Assembly (NCBI RefSeq): GCF_965283645.1
Contig: NZ_CBDIPG010000001.1
Coordinates: 434,001 to 498,000, forward strand
Direction of reading: 5' to 3'
DNA: 64,000 nucleotides
Source: Kordia sp965283645
Lineage (GTDB): Bacteria; Bacteroidota; Bacteroidia; Flavobacteriales; Flavobacteriaceae
Shown one piece after another: positions 26,485-35,204 of the stretch. The first letter of the stretch is position 1. Each line of letters starts with the position of its first letter. The position numbers and the translations under genes are program-made. Under the pieces are notes generated by a model. That model was not told where the DNA came from. It did not search any database and was given only the letters and a program-made list of their open reading frames with translations.

Positions 26485-27675
26485 CTACTCATAAATGACC
26501 AACAACTCAACTTCTCGTTCGGCTTTACTAAGTTTCAATCCAATTTTTGCGAGTTCATTTTTAAAAGAATCCTTTTTCTGCGGATCAAATATGAAGTCAA
26601 TATCTAGCAATTCTGTACAATTTGTTTCATCAATTACAGGAACAGGTGTTTCATTTTCTATATAATCTTGAAAATCTGCCATAGGAATCTTTTTAGCATG
26701 AAATTCATAACCTTGAAACATTAATGTACGTTCTTTGGTAACTGATGTTCGTTTTTTAAGCTTATTGCTATCAATCACTGTCAAAATATATACAGGAATC
26801 GTGCGTTTTTCAAGTTTGGCTTTTACGGGAAATGTTTCGTTTAGTTTTGCAATTCCCAATACAAACATTTCATCACCTACATTTTCAGTAATCACATCTA
26901 AACAATACTTATTTTTAGGATTTTTATAACTATACTTTTCCTTATCAATATCAAAAACAGTTCTATTATATGTAGTTTGATATAAAAATCGGTACATGCC
27001 AGGAATTGTATAATTGATTAGTGTAATACGTCTTCCATTATACGTTTCATCTTTTAAATATCCTTTAGAATAGGAAGAAACACCTTCAATTCCGCCTTTC
27101 AGTAATACACGCGCCAAACTTGTATCTGTTTGTGGAAACGGATCAGCGGCATAATCAAATTTGATATTTTCCTGTTTAAAAGGCAATGAAATTGACTTTC
27201 CTTCTTTTACATCCTGAATCACTTCTTTTGTAATAGTATCTGTAGAAGTGATTGCAACAACTTTTCCTTCCGAGTTGATGATGATTGCATGCGACAGAAT
27301 TCGATACGGAAATAAGGTTTCCAATTCCTTTGTTTGCAAGCCAAACCAAACTTTTGAAGGTATATTGTCAATAAATCGTTGCAAACGTTCTGGCTTATCT
27401 TCTGCAATTCCAATCACTTGAATATCATTTGGAAACTCTTCTTGTAGTTTTATCAAATTTTTCATTGCAGGAATACACGGTCCACACCAAGTTGCCCAAA
27501 AATCAAGAATAATTATTTTCCCTTTTAATTCTGAAAATGAAGTAGTTGAAGTGTTTGAGTTTAACAAGTTTGTAAGTTTTACATCAGAAACTGTATCTCC
27601 AATTTCTAGTTTGGTTTGCGCGTAGCTTGTGCTGGTCAATGCTAAAAGCATCAACAATAGTGTCAATTTTTTCAT
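26485..27675 (-). CDS. Periplasmic TlpA-like thioredoxin fused to a DUF3738-like C-terminal domain
   Basis: 396 residues. The signal peptide ends SYAQ. A TlpA/ResA-type thioredoxin domain (about 25-165) has the active site WATWCGPC. The C-terminal half (about 170-396) contains the pattern ETPVPVIDETN, then DIDFIF and LKLSKAEREVELLVIYE, resembling the end of the TIGR03435/DUF3738 family. It lies 15 bp downstream of the DUF4097-like gene of module 2 and is probably its fourth member. A periplasmic thiol-reducing or envelope-repair role under ECF control is a reasonable inference. Confidence 0.8.
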   Translation of the reverse strand: MKKLTLLLMLLALTSTSYAQTKLEIGDTVSDVKLTNLLNSNTSTTSFSELKGKIIILDFWATWCGPCIPAMKNLIKLQEEFPNDIQVIGIAEDKPERLQRFIDNIPSKVWFGLQTKELETLFPYRILSHAIIINSEGKVVAITSTDTITKEVIQDVKEGKSISLPFKQENIKFDYAADPFPQTDTSLARVLLKGGIEGVSSYSKGYLKDETYNGRRITLINYTIPGMYRFLYQTTYNRTVFDIDKEKYSYKNPKNKYCLDVITENVGDEMFVLGIAKLNETFPVKAKLEKRTIPVYILTVIDSNKLKKRTSVTKERTLMFQGYEFHAKKIPMADFQDYIENETPVPVIDETNCTELLDIDFIFDPQKKDSFKNELAKIGLKLSKAEREVELLVIYE

Positions 27676-27690
27676 CTTGTAATGGTTAGT

Positions 27691-28854
27691 TTAGTTGTTG
27701 TAGAATAGGCTTACAAAGCCGTGAATTAAATCTAGTTTGAAGGTGTTTTTTCGAGTTGCAACATCGTCTTTTCCACGTGTAAACATCTTGAATTTTTTTC
27801 CATCTCTATTGGGTTGCATAATAATTTTTGTGCCATGATCATTTAAAACGGCATTATTTCCAACGGCTTCCATAAAGTATTTTTGATCTTTAATTGCATA
27901 CATTTTAATATCAGAATACTCACAAACCATGTTGATCAATTCAAAGTTTTCTCCTAAATTATAGATAAAGAAATTGCTCTTAAAGTCTTTAAATTGTACA
28001 TTTTTAGTAATTTCTCCAATGTTGAATTTAGAAAACTCAGTTTGCATCATCACATTTTCTAGTTGCCCAAGTAAACCGTTGGTTACGTTTTTAAATGCAA
28101 AACTTCCGCCTTTTATTTTCTTTACTTTCACACTTCCATTTATAAATGTGAACGAATTATTTTCATTATCAAATTCGGAAGCTCTCAATTGACTATCGTA
28201 AAATGCTCCTTGTATGTGATTTGTAAATTTTCCATCGAAATTTATATTTGCCTGATTTGCCATAATATCCATCATCATATATGCTGGCAAATAAATTTCG
28301 TAACTAGAACTTATGCTTTGAATTTTCCTATGATTACTGTTTTTAATATCTTTTAAAGCGACACTATCATTTTTAAAAACGACATAGCCATCCAAGTCAT
28401 AAAAGTCATTTGAATCTCCCGAAATCTCCTTATTAATATCTTTTACAGTTCTGTATTTATTTGGCTCATCTTTTTCCCAAGACATATTTTCTATATGAAT
28501 CTCTCCTTCTTTGAGTTGGTATGAAAGCTTTCCAATGGAAGTTGGTGAAGCATTTTTAATAAGTAAATAATTGGAATCGCCCATCGTAGATTGCATCGTG
28601 GCTACTACAACAATTCCATTAGAAACATGCTTGATTTCTTCTTCTGAATAGTTTTTAAAATCAACCACAAAATCAACTTTTACTTCATCTCTATTCCATA
28701 TTTTAAAAGTGACATCAATGTTTCTGGTTTCAAACTTTAGCTTTGTATTTTTATCAACTGTAAAGTTTTTTTGATACTTTTTTTGCGATTGCGCCATCAG
28801 TCCAAATGAACCAATGAAGAATACGACAAATAGATTATATATTATTTTGTTCAT
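27691..28854 (-). CDS. Exported DUF4097-like protein of ECF module 2
   Basis: 387 residues with a signal peptide ending GLMAQSQ. The first mature segment, NFTVDKNTKLKFETRNIDV, matches VFTVNKDVTLEINTSHADV of the protein at 23274, including the following W and an EEEI helix. The remainder is beta-rich with short repeated strands. It overlaps the anti-sigma-like gene by 20 bp. It lacks the long coiled-coil insert of its paralogue. Unknown function in the envelope. Confidence 0.7.
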   Translation of the reverse strand: MNKIIYNLFVVFFIGSFGLMAQSQKKYQKNFTVDKNTKLKFETRNIDVTFKIWNRDEVKVDFVVDFKNYSEEEIKHVSNGIVVVATMQSTMGDSNYLLIKNASPTSIGKLSYQLKEGEIHIENMSWEKDEPNKYRTVKDINKEISGDSNDFYDLDGYVVFKNDSVALKDIKNSNHRKIQSISSSYEIYLPAYMMMDIMANQANINFDGKFTNHIQGAFYDSQLRASEFDNENNSFTFINGSVKVKKIKGGSFAFKNVTNGLLGQLENVMMQTEFSKFNIGEITKNVQFKDFKSNFFIYNLGENFELINMVCEYSDIKMYAIKDQKYFMEAVGNNAVLNDHGTKIIMQPNRDGKKFKMFTRGKDDVATRKNTFKLDLIHGFVSLFYNN

Positions 28855-29356
28855 CTTCTAATCGTTTTAAATGTTGTTGAATTTCTTGTAAAAGCGACAA
28901 ACGCATTTGCAAGTTTTTAATCATCTTTTCTAATGCCGACAAACTGTTTTTTTGTACTAAAAATTCTTGTTTCAATTCTTGGTAAGATGCGTCTAAATTT
29001 TCCAAGCGTTCTTTGTACTTTTTAACTAAATGCTCGTCGTTTGCTGTTAATTGAAATGTTTTCCATTCGGAAGCTATATCTTGTAAATATTGATCTTCAA
29101 TAGATTTCATTTCTGTAAACAATGTTGATTGTTCACTTTGCGGCGTTCCATAATTTGAATAAATAACAGCTCCAATTCCTAGAAATAACACACATGCTGC
29201 AGCAATATATTTCCAGTAATACAATGGTTGTTTTTCAGAAATAGTTACTTCTGACGCTGTAAGTTTTTCTAAAAATTCAGCACGATGTCCTCTTGGTAAC
29301 GTTTGTGTTTCCAATGTTTCATCGTTTTCGTTGAGTATATCTTTTATATTGTTCAT
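28835..29356 (-). CDS. Coiled-coil membrane protein, probable anti-sigma factor (module 2)
   Basis: 173 residues with cytoplasmic GHRAEFLEKL, one helix at about 47-65 (YWKYIAAACVLFLGIGAVIY) and a C-terminal coiled coil ending EKMIKNLQMRLSLLQEIQQHL. Its layout and key motifs are the same as the protein at 24745. The ATG overlaps the sigma stop by 4 bp. Confidence 0.65.
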   Translation of the reverse strand: MNNIKDILNENDETLETQTLPRGHRAEFLEKLTASEVTISEKQPLYYWKYIAAACVLFLGIGAVIYSNYGTPQSEQSTLFTEMKSIEDQYLQDIASEWKTFQLTANDEHLVKKYKERLENLDASYQELKQEFLVQKNSLSALEKMIKNLQMRLSLLQEIQQHLKRLEDEQNNI

Positions 29357-29904
29357 GATATTTTATGTTTTAAAAAATCATTTAAGTTGTTTTTCAATTT
29401 TGTTTTTCCACGCATCAATTGCGTTCGAGACGTTTGTATAGGAATTTCAAGTATTTCAGAAATTTCTTGATGATCGTATCCTTCAATTAAATACAATTGC
29501 AAAACGTATTTATATTTCGTAGGTAAATTTTCAATGGCTTCAATAATTTTCTGTTTTGCAATCGTAGCGTCAATATTCCAAGATTCGTCATCCTCAACAA
29601 TTGTCATTGTCTGATCGTTCATTTCTTCATACACCAACGATCGTTTCTTCAACGTATCAATACACTGATTGATCATAATTCGTTTTAACCAAGCGCCAAA
29701 CGCAACTTCTCCTTTGTATTGCTTTAATCGTGTAAATGCTTTCAAAAATGCTTCTTGCATCACATCTTTCGCATCTTCCCTATTTTGAATGTATCGACAC
29801 GTAATTATGTACATCGCATCTGCATATAAATCATAGAGCTTCATCTGCGCTTTCCGATTTCCTCGCATACATTTTTTTAAGATTCCTAAATGCTGTTGGC
29901 TCAT
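29353..29904 (-). CDS. ECF-type sigma factor (module 2)
   Basis: 183 residues. Region 2 is REDAKDVMQEAFLKAFTRLKQY and FGAWLKRIMINQCIDTLKK. Region 4 is ENLPTKYKYVLQLYLIEGYDHQEISEILEIPIQTSRTQLMRGKTKL. It is a paralogue of the sigma factor at 25316 with a diverged DNA-contacting segment. It is the first gene of a four-gene minus-strand operon ending with the thioredoxin-like gene. Confidence 0.93.
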   Translation of the reverse strand: MSQQHLGILKKCMRGNRKAQMKLYDLYADAMYIITCRYIQNREDAKDVMQEAFLKAFTRLKQYKGEVAFGAWLKRIMINQCIDTLKKRSLVYEEMNDQTMTIVEDDESWNIDATIAKQKIIEAIENLPTKYKYVLQLYLIEGYDHQEISEILEIPIQTSRTQLMRGKTKLKNNLNDFLKHKIS

Positions 29905-29930
29905 TGGTTTTGTTTGTGTTCTATTGTAAA

Positions 29931-29956
29931 GACGACATTAAAATTGAAGCGTTTCA
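29931..29956 (-). promoter_or_regulatory. Candidate ECF promoter of module 2
   Basis: On the minus strand TGAAAC (29956-29951), exactly 16 nt, then CGTC (29934-29931) and TTT, 26 bp before the sigma ATG. It resembles the general GGAAC-N16-CGTC ECF layout. Confidence 0.55.
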
Positions 29957-30099
29957 TTTTTGTGAAAATTCCTTTTATTTTTTTAAAAAACTTTCACAAA
30001 GAGATTATTTTTGATTCAATTTATAATTCTGAATTCACAATTCTGAATTTATACAAAATATGTCGTAATTTCGTTTTAATTGCAAAATCAACAAAATTC

Positions 30100-31185
30100 T
30101 TGAGTTCAAAACCAAAACATACTTCAGCTTTGCATGAAAAAGATGGTATTTCACCACCAGATTTTATCAGCAAAGCGTCTGTGAATTCTATTCAAAAAAA
30201 TAGAAGAAAGCAACCTTCTGTAGACGAATTGGTTGCAGGAATTTTAAAGCATGATAAAGTAGCATTGAGTAGAGCAATTACGTTAGTTGAAAGTAAAAAT
30301 ACAGCACATTTAGCAAAAGCGACCGAAATTATAGAAAAGTGTTTGCCACATGCCAATAATTCAATTCGTATTGGAATTACGGGCGTTCCTGGTGTTGGAA
30401 AAAGTACGTTTATTGAAGCTTTTGGAAAACATTTAACTGGTTTGGGAAAAAAAGTTGCCGTATTAGCCGTTGACCCAAGTAGTTCTATTTCTAGGGGAAG
30501 TATTTTGGGTGATAAAACGCGCATGGAAGATTTGGTGAAAGACGAAAATGCTTTTATTCGTCCGTCAGCTTCGGGCGATTCGCTTGGTGGTGTAGCCAGA
30601 AAAACCCGTGAAACAATTATTTTGTGTGAAGCATGTGGCTTTGATACGATTGTGATTGAAACTGTCGGAGTTGGACAAAGTGAAACTGCTGTACATAGTA
30701 TGGTTGATTTCTTTTTATTGTTGAAATTGGCTGGCGCTGGAGACGAATTGCAAGGAATTAAACGTGGAATTATTGAAATGGCAGACGCAATTGTCATTAA
30801 CAAAGCTGATGGCGACAACGTAAAGCGTGCGCAAATGGCGCGAACTGAATTTAAGCGTGCATTGCACTTGTATCCTCAAAAAGCATCAGAATGGCTTCCA
30901 AAAGTAGTGACAGCTTCCGCCTTGAAACAAAATGGAATTGATGATGTGTGGCAAATGATTTCTGACTTTCAAGAAACGACAAAAGCTAATAGTTATTTTG
31001 AAACGCATCGGAAACAACAAAATCGTTTTTGGTTACTACAAACCATTGAAGAACGTTTGAAGCATAATTTCTACAACAATACAAACGTTAAAGATCAACT
31101 TAACGATTATTTAAATGCAACTGAAAATAGTACTATTTCTCCTTTTAATGCGGCGCAACAATTATTAGAATTGTTGAAGTCTTAA
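30100..31185 (+). CDS. meaB: Methylmalonyl-CoA mutase-associated GTPase MeaB
   Basis: 361 residues from TTG 30100. The G3E-type P-loop GTPase protects and reactivates adenosylcobalamin-dependent methylmalonyl-CoA mutase. Motifs are ITGVPGVGKSTFIEAFG (Walker A), LAVDPSSSISRGSILGDKTRM (base II), VIETVGVGQSE (switch) and INKADGDN (guanine specificity). There is no in-frame ATG between the upstream antisense sigma gene and the Walker A region, and the 29890 start would lie inside that gene. A TTG start at 30100 (or 30130) gives the usual family length. It is functionally linked to the adenosyltransferase at 9336, but the mutase genes are elsewhere. Confidence 0.94.
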   Translation: MSSKPKHTSALHEKDGISPPDFISKASVNSIQKNRRKQPSVDELVAGILKHDKVALSRAITLVESKNTAHLAKATEIIEKCLPHANNSIRIGITGVPGVGKSTFIEAFGKHLTGLGKKVAVLAVDPSSSISRGSILGDKTRMEDLVKDENAFIRPSASGDSLGGVARKTRETIILCEACGFDTIVIETVGVGQSETAVHSMVDFFLLLKLAGAGDELQGIKRGIIEMADAIVINKADGDNVKRAQMARTEFKRALHLYPQKASEWLPKVVTASALKQNGIDDVWQMISDFQETTKANSYFETHRKQQNRFWLLQTIEERLKHNFYNNTNVKDQLNDYLNATENSTISPFNAAQQLLELLKS

Positions 31186-31200
31186 AATATTTTAAGCATA

Positions 31201-31228
31201 AAAAAAGCGAACCGAAGCTCGCTTTATT
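31201..31228. terminator. Bidirectional terminator between meaB and peptide gene
   Basis: AAAGCGA (31205-31211) / TCGCTTT (31220-31226) stem, with a run of A before and T after. It can serve both meaB on the plus strand and the convergent peptide gene. Confidence 0.75.
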
Positions 31229-31245
31229 CATATCTATGCTATTTT

Positions 31246-31437
31246 TTACAATTCACAATCCCAAACTGTGTGACACTCTGTATCGGTACAGTTTCTTTCG
31301 GTTTGGCAATGACACCAAGATTCTACTGTCCAATGACAACCATATAAAGAGGTGTTTCCTCCTTTGAGTTGATTTTCGCGTAAGCTAGAAATTGACTTTT
31401 TGTTCAATGCTAAAGATTTTACATTTCTTTTTTTCAT
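31246..31437 (-). CDS. Orphan class I lanthipeptide-like precursor peptide
   Basis: 63 residues. The leader MKKRNVKSLALNKKSISSL closely follows the Bacteroidota class I lanthipeptide leader (LxLNKKxISxL) and ends LKGG at 24-27. The 36-residue core has six Cys plus several Thr/Ser (YGCHWTVESWCHCQTERNC, then TDTECHTVWDCEL). It shares the leader type with the gene at 26162 but not its core. No modification or export gene is close by, so maturation would have to be supplied in trans. Confidence 0.75.
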   Translation of the reverse strand: MKKRNVKSLALNKKSISSLRENQLKGGNTSLYGCHWTVESWCHCQTERNCTDTECHTVWDCEL

Positions 31438-31566
31438 GACATATAATTTTAATTTTGGTTATCCTTAAAGATAATGAAATGATAATCAAAACATTATACT
31501 TTAGTACTTCCTTAACACTATTAAACTATATATCGCCTTTACGTTTTGAAGAATAGCAATTTAGTA

Positions 31567-32136
31567 TTATGCGTATTTTTGAATTAAAAACTGTCGGAGT
31601 TTAAAAATGATTCCACCATAAATTCCTCCGACAATCATTCCTGTAAAGACATCACCAGGAAAGTGTACACCAATGTATATTCGGCTATAGCCAACACATG
31701 CCGCCCAAAATAGCAAAGCGAAAATGATGTATTTGTAATGTTTATGCAAGACAAGTCCGATAAAAGTTGCCAATGCCATTGCATTAGATGCATGTCCTGA
31801 AAAGTAGCCAAAACTTCCACCACAACCATCTTTTACCAAACGCATATGATCTACCAAATCGGCTGTATGACACGGTCTAAAACGTAAAAAAAGTGTTTTC
31901 TTGAACAGGTTTGCCGTTTGATCTGTAATTGTAATTAATACCGCAACTAATAAAAGTGTAAAGATAATTTCTTTTAGATTGTGTTTTTTTATGATCAGAA
32001 TCAACAGAAACGCATACAATGGTATGGCATAATATTTATTTGTGATAAATAGCCAAAAACCGTCCCAAGTTGGCGTTCCGAGTCCATTTAAGAATAAAAA
32101 TAATTCTTTGTCGTAGTTGATTAGTTGATCAATCAT
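31567..32136 (-). CDS. PAP2-family membrane phosphatase
   Basis: 189 residues with about five membrane helices. The three PAP2 signature segments are KKTLFLRFRPC (motif 1, KxxxxxxRP), FSGHASNAMALA (motif 2, PSGH-like with Phe-Ser-Gly-His) and SRIYIGVHFPGDVFTGMIVG (motif 3, SRxxxxxHxxxD). It probably hydrolyses undecaprenyl pyrophosphate or a phosphatidate-type lipid. Which substrate it uses cannot be decided from sequence. Confidence 0.93.
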   Translation of the reverse strand: MIDQLINYDKELFLFLNGLGTPTWDGFWLFITNKYYAIPLYAFLLILIIKKHNLKEIIFTLLLVAVLITITDQTANLFKKTLFLRFRPCHTADLVDHMRLVKDGCGGSFGYFSGHASNAMALATFIGLVLHKHYKYIIFALLFWAACVGYSRIYIGVHFPGDVFTGMIVGGIYGGIIFKLRQFLIQKYA

Positions 32137-32143
32137 ACTTCTT

Positions 32144-32206
32144 TTATTTACAAATCGCTATTGTAGCAATACATCCTATGAGAATACTAGTATAAATTTT
32201 CTTCAT
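32144..32206 (-). CDS. Possible 20-residue hydrophobic peptide
   Basis: ATG at 32206 opens MKKIYTSILIGCIATIAICK and stops 8 bp before the PAP2 start. Two basic residues followed by one helix-length hydrophobic stretch give it the look of a small membrane peptide or a coupling leader for the PAP2 gene. Length alone cannot support it strongly. Confidence 0.3.
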   Translation of the reverse strand: MKKIYTSILIGCIATIAICK

Positions 32207-32242
32207 AAATTACATACGTATGTTTCTATGTAATTTAGTTGA

Positions 32243-33091
32243 TTATAATCCGAAAATAGAGTCAACTACACGTGTGCGTTCCGCTAATAAATCTTCACGT
32301 AACTTTTCGTTGATAATTCTCGTATTTGCCGAGACAGTATCTGAGTACGTTCTGTATTCAATTTGATCACCATTAGAGGCAATCACCATCATTTGTTCAA
32401 TTTTTTCAAAGGTTTCTGTTTCGTAAATGTATATATGGCTTACCACATATCCACTTGAATATCCTTCTTTTTGATAGTCAATTACAGGTGGAATTAATAG
32501 TACATCATCTATCAATGCAACGTATTCAATATCTTGTAATATTTTTAAGTTATCAATAAAAGAAGCTTCTACTCTATATTTAATCTTTTGTGTTATGGAA
32601 TCATTTTTAAACATTGGTTCGTAGTTTTTTCCAACTTGTTTCCATAAGGTTAATAATTCATCATATTGTTCACTTTTATCAGAAAAGACCAATTTGTATC
32701 CTGTTTCAAATTTTGTAGTGTCTCTTTGCATAAAACTTGCCGCAGTCATGTTATTTTTACTGTGAAGAAATAAAGTGTTTTTATCATTTAGTTCTAACGG
32801 AACTGGTGATGTTATTTCTTCAATAGACACATCCATAAGCGCTCTGATAGCGGTCATTTCGTCTTCTAATGTAACGGGAACAACTTTTAAGGCATTGTTA
32901 AAATTTTTAAGTTCTTCAATAGCTAATACTCCATTTACCAACGAATCTACTTGTCCGTTAGTGGTTAAAGAGAGTTCTTTGTAAACATTAGAAAGTGTAT
33001 CTACTTTTTCTACTTTTGGTAATTCGCATGATGTGAAAGCGAATCCTAGAATCGCTAATGCACAGATTGTTTTAGTTAATTTAGTCATCAT
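32243..33091 (-). CDS. Lipoprotein of unknown function
   Basis: 283 residues from the ATG at 33091 (MMTKLTK), which overlaps the stop of the upstream 75-residue gene in an ATGATGACTAA junction. A signal peptide with lipobox FTSC is followed by a polar, mostly helical mature protein with no motif I recognise. It is probably a periplasmic or outer-membrane lipoprotein. It is cotranscribed with the 75-residue protein and the MATE exporter. Confidence 0.7.
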   Translation of the reverse strand: MMTKLTKTICALAILGFAFTSCELPKVEKVDTLSNVYKELSLTTNGQVDSLVNGVLAIEELKNFNNALKVVPVTLEDEMTAIRALMDVSIEEITSPVPLELNDKNTLFLHSKNNMTAASFMQRDTTKFETGYKLVFSDKSEQYDELLTLWKQVGKNYEPMFKNDSITQKIKYRVEASFIDNLKILQDIEYVALIDDVLLIPPVIDYQKEGYSSGYVVSHIYIYETETFEKIEQMMVIASNGDQIEYRTYSDTVSANTRIINEKLREDLLAERTRVVDSIFGL

Positions 33092-33308
33092 ATCTTGATA
33101 ATTCTCGGTCATAAAAATCGTTTGCTGCTTGTACTATATTTTCAGCTTCCGAAGCTAATTCTTTTTCATCTTCTTTGTCAAATTCTTCCAGCCATTCTAC
33201 TTCATCATTTTCTAAATTGATGATGAATCTTGGAAATTCGGTATGAATGATAAATATTGCGTCGGGATAATCGGTATTATCACCTAATAAAAATTTCGGG
33301 AATTCCAT
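33081..33308 (-). CDS. Small acidic protein, 75 residues
   Basis: Very acidic. A beta-strand-rich first half (FPKFLLGDNTDYPDAIFI, then PRFIINLENDEVEWLEEF) precedes a helical Glu-rich tail. No family name recognised, although short proteins like this are widespread in Flavobacteriia. It sits 12 bp after the MATE gene and overlaps the lipoprotein gene, so the three form an operon. Confidence 0.7.
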   Translation of the reverse strand: MEFPKFLLGDNTDYPDAIFIIHTEFPRFIINLENDEVEWLEEFDKEDEKELASEAENIVQAANDFYDRELSRYDD

Positions 33309-33320
33309 ACGTGTGTATTG

Positions 33321-34697
33321 TTATGCTTGATTACGAATGTGTTTTTTTGATAAATAATTAAATCTAATATACAATAATATTGCAGAAACTGTTAATCCGG
33401 CTAACAAGCCAATCCATATTCCTGCACTTTCAAATTTAGTGTGCAAACCTAAATAATATGATATTGGAAAACCTACAATCCAATATGCTATAAATGTGAT
33501 TACTGTTGGTATTTTCACATCTTGCAATCCTCGTAAAACGCCCAATCCAACTACTTGAATACCATCTGATATTTGGAAAAAAGCAGAAACTAATAATAGT
33601 TTTCCCGCTATTGCGATTACTTCTTGGTTGTCTACAAAGTTTTTCATATCAGTTTCATCAACGTATAAAGTTGGAAACCAATTGTTAAAAATCATAAACA
33701 TAGCCGCGAAGATAACATCTATTATGAGAACTAAAAGAAATAATGACAAAGCTATTCGACGTAATTCTGAGAAACGTCTCAATCCTTTCTGATTTCCAAC
33801 TCTAATGGTAGCCGCAACACTTAATCCCATAGCAACCATAAATGTCATTGATGATAAGTTAAGTGCAATTTGATTTGCCGCTTGTGAGTTTTTGCCCAAA
33901 ACACCTGATAACCAAATAGCCGCTGTAAAAATTACTACTTCAAAAAGCATTTGCAATGAGGATGGAAAACCAAGATCAATGATTTTTTTGAGAACTGATT
34001 TTTTTATTTCTTTAAAATTGAAATTTGTGACATAATTTTTGAATTTTTTCTTGTAACGTAATAATAACCAGATAAATGCCAACATTATGACACGTGAAGC
34101 TAAAGTTCCAATTGCGGCTCCAATAATTCCCCATTTGGGGAAAATCCAGATTCCGAAAATTAAAAAGTAATTGACAACTACATTGACAACATTTGCCAAT
34201 AACGTTGCCCACATAGCATATTTTGTTTGTGATAAACCATCAGCAAATTGCTTAAAAGCTTGAAAAATGATTAGTGGAATTAAAGAAGCCGCAACCAAAT
34301 TTAGATATGGCATTGCTAAATGCACAACTTCATCGGGTTGGTCCATTTTGTACATTAATGGTTTTGCCATTAATACAGCTATAAATACTCCAACTCCAAT
34401 TAATGTACAAAGTAATAAACCGTGTTTTAAAGCGCCTTTTACTTTGTCCTTATCATTTTCTGCATCTGCCTCTGCAACTAACGTTGTAATTGCTGTTGAA
34501 AAGCCAATTCCGATAGACATGGCAATGAATAAAAAACTATTTCCAAGCGAAACTGCCGCCAATTCTGCTGTTCCGAGTTGACCAACCATTGCATTGTCTA
34601 CAAAACCAACAAACGTATGCCCTAACATTCCCAGAATAATTGGAGATGCAAGCTTTAGATTGTAGCGGAATTCTTTGGTGTAGTTTTCTAAAATCAC
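33321..34697 (-). CDS. MATE-family cation-coupled efflux transporter
   Basis: 458 residues with about 12 membrane helices in two related halves. The N-terminal half has ASPIILGMLGHTFVGFVDNAMVGQLGTAELAA, the MatE pattern. The second half has GFPSSLQMLFEVVIFTAAIW. It exports drugs or other organic cations by Na+ or H+ antiport. It heads a three-gene operon. The substrate is unknown. It could export a small product, but nothing ties it to the peptide genes on the opposite strand. Confidence 0.93.
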   Translation of the reverse strand: MILENYTKEFRYNLKLASPIILGMLGHTFVGFVDNAMVGQLGTAELAAVSLGNSFLFIAMSIGIGFSTAITTLVAEADAENDKDKVKGALKHGLLLCTLIGVGVFIAVLMAKPLMYKMDQPDEVVHLAMPYLNLVAASLIPLIIFQAFKQFADGLSQTKYAMWATLLANVVNVVVNYFLIFGIWIFPKWGIIGAAIGTLASRVIMLAFIWLLLRYKKKFKNYVTNFNFKEIKKSVLKKIIDLGFPSSLQMLFEVVIFTAAIWLSGVLGKNSQAANQIALNLSSMTFMVAMGLSVAATIRVGNQKGLRRFSELRRIALSLFLLVLIIDVIFAAMFMIFNNWFPTLYVDETDMKNFVDNQEVIAIAGKLLLVSAFFQISDGIQVVGLGVLRGLQDVKIPTVITFIAYWIVGFPISYYLGLHTKFESAGIWIGLLAGLTVSAILLYIRFNYLSKKHIRNQA

Positions 34698-34897
34698 AAT
34701 AAATTTTCAGTTCGCAAATATAGTTCACTTTTATGGCTTATTAGTATTCTTTACGCCATATTTATAGTGCTCAATTTATAAAACAAACAGTTCAATTTTT
34801 AAAACGGAAAGACTCCTGTTTTTATCTGATATGTTATCACCCTAACTTTATCATAATTAAAGAGTGAATATTAATTGTTAACTATTAAATATATATT

Positions 34898-35092
34898 ATG
34901 AGAAAAAACATTTTAAACATTAAAGGAGCAACAGCGATTTCTAAGAAAAATCAAAGTGAAATTAATGGTGGAATTAGTGGAATAGGTGCATGCGGATGTG
35001 ATTGTGCAGGACGTGTAACTGGACCTGCATACTGTCAAGACATTCTTGGTTGTCTACAAGTATACAGATGTAATGACAATCAAGCATCATAA
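34898..35092 (+). CDS. GG-leader cysteine-rich peptide precursor A
   Basis: 64 residues. The 25-residue leader (MRKNILNIKGATAISKKNQ to NGG) is of the Gly-Gly type cleaved by peptidase-containing ABC exporters. The core has six Cys spaced CxCxC-x9-C-x5-C-x5-C, with the block CGCDCAGRVTGPAYC. It is the first of three tandem copies. Its upstream DNA lacks the conserved 5' motif found before copies B and C. No maturation or export gene is present. A bacteriocin or signalling peptide is likely, but unproven. Confidence 0.75.
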   Translation: MRKNILNIKGATAISKKNQSEINGGISGIGACGCDCAGRVTGPAYCQDILGCLQVYRCNDNQAS

Positions 35093-35204
35093 TAATTTTA
35101 TGTAAACAAATTTAAATCGTCAAATTTTAAAGTGTTCTTCTTGTAAAATGAGTTTACCAACTTTACTTATTTACAATAATTCATTAGTAAAATTATGATG
35201 GAAT

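Noticed and set aside
30192..30818. 208-codon frame opposite meaB
   Set aside because: Shadow of the GTPase coding sequence; composition rich in Ser/Pro and no motifs.
34698..34897. A copy of the 5' peptide leader before peptide A
   Set aside because: The AT-rich DNA shows no ATGGTCG...CCTGAAAAGCC match.
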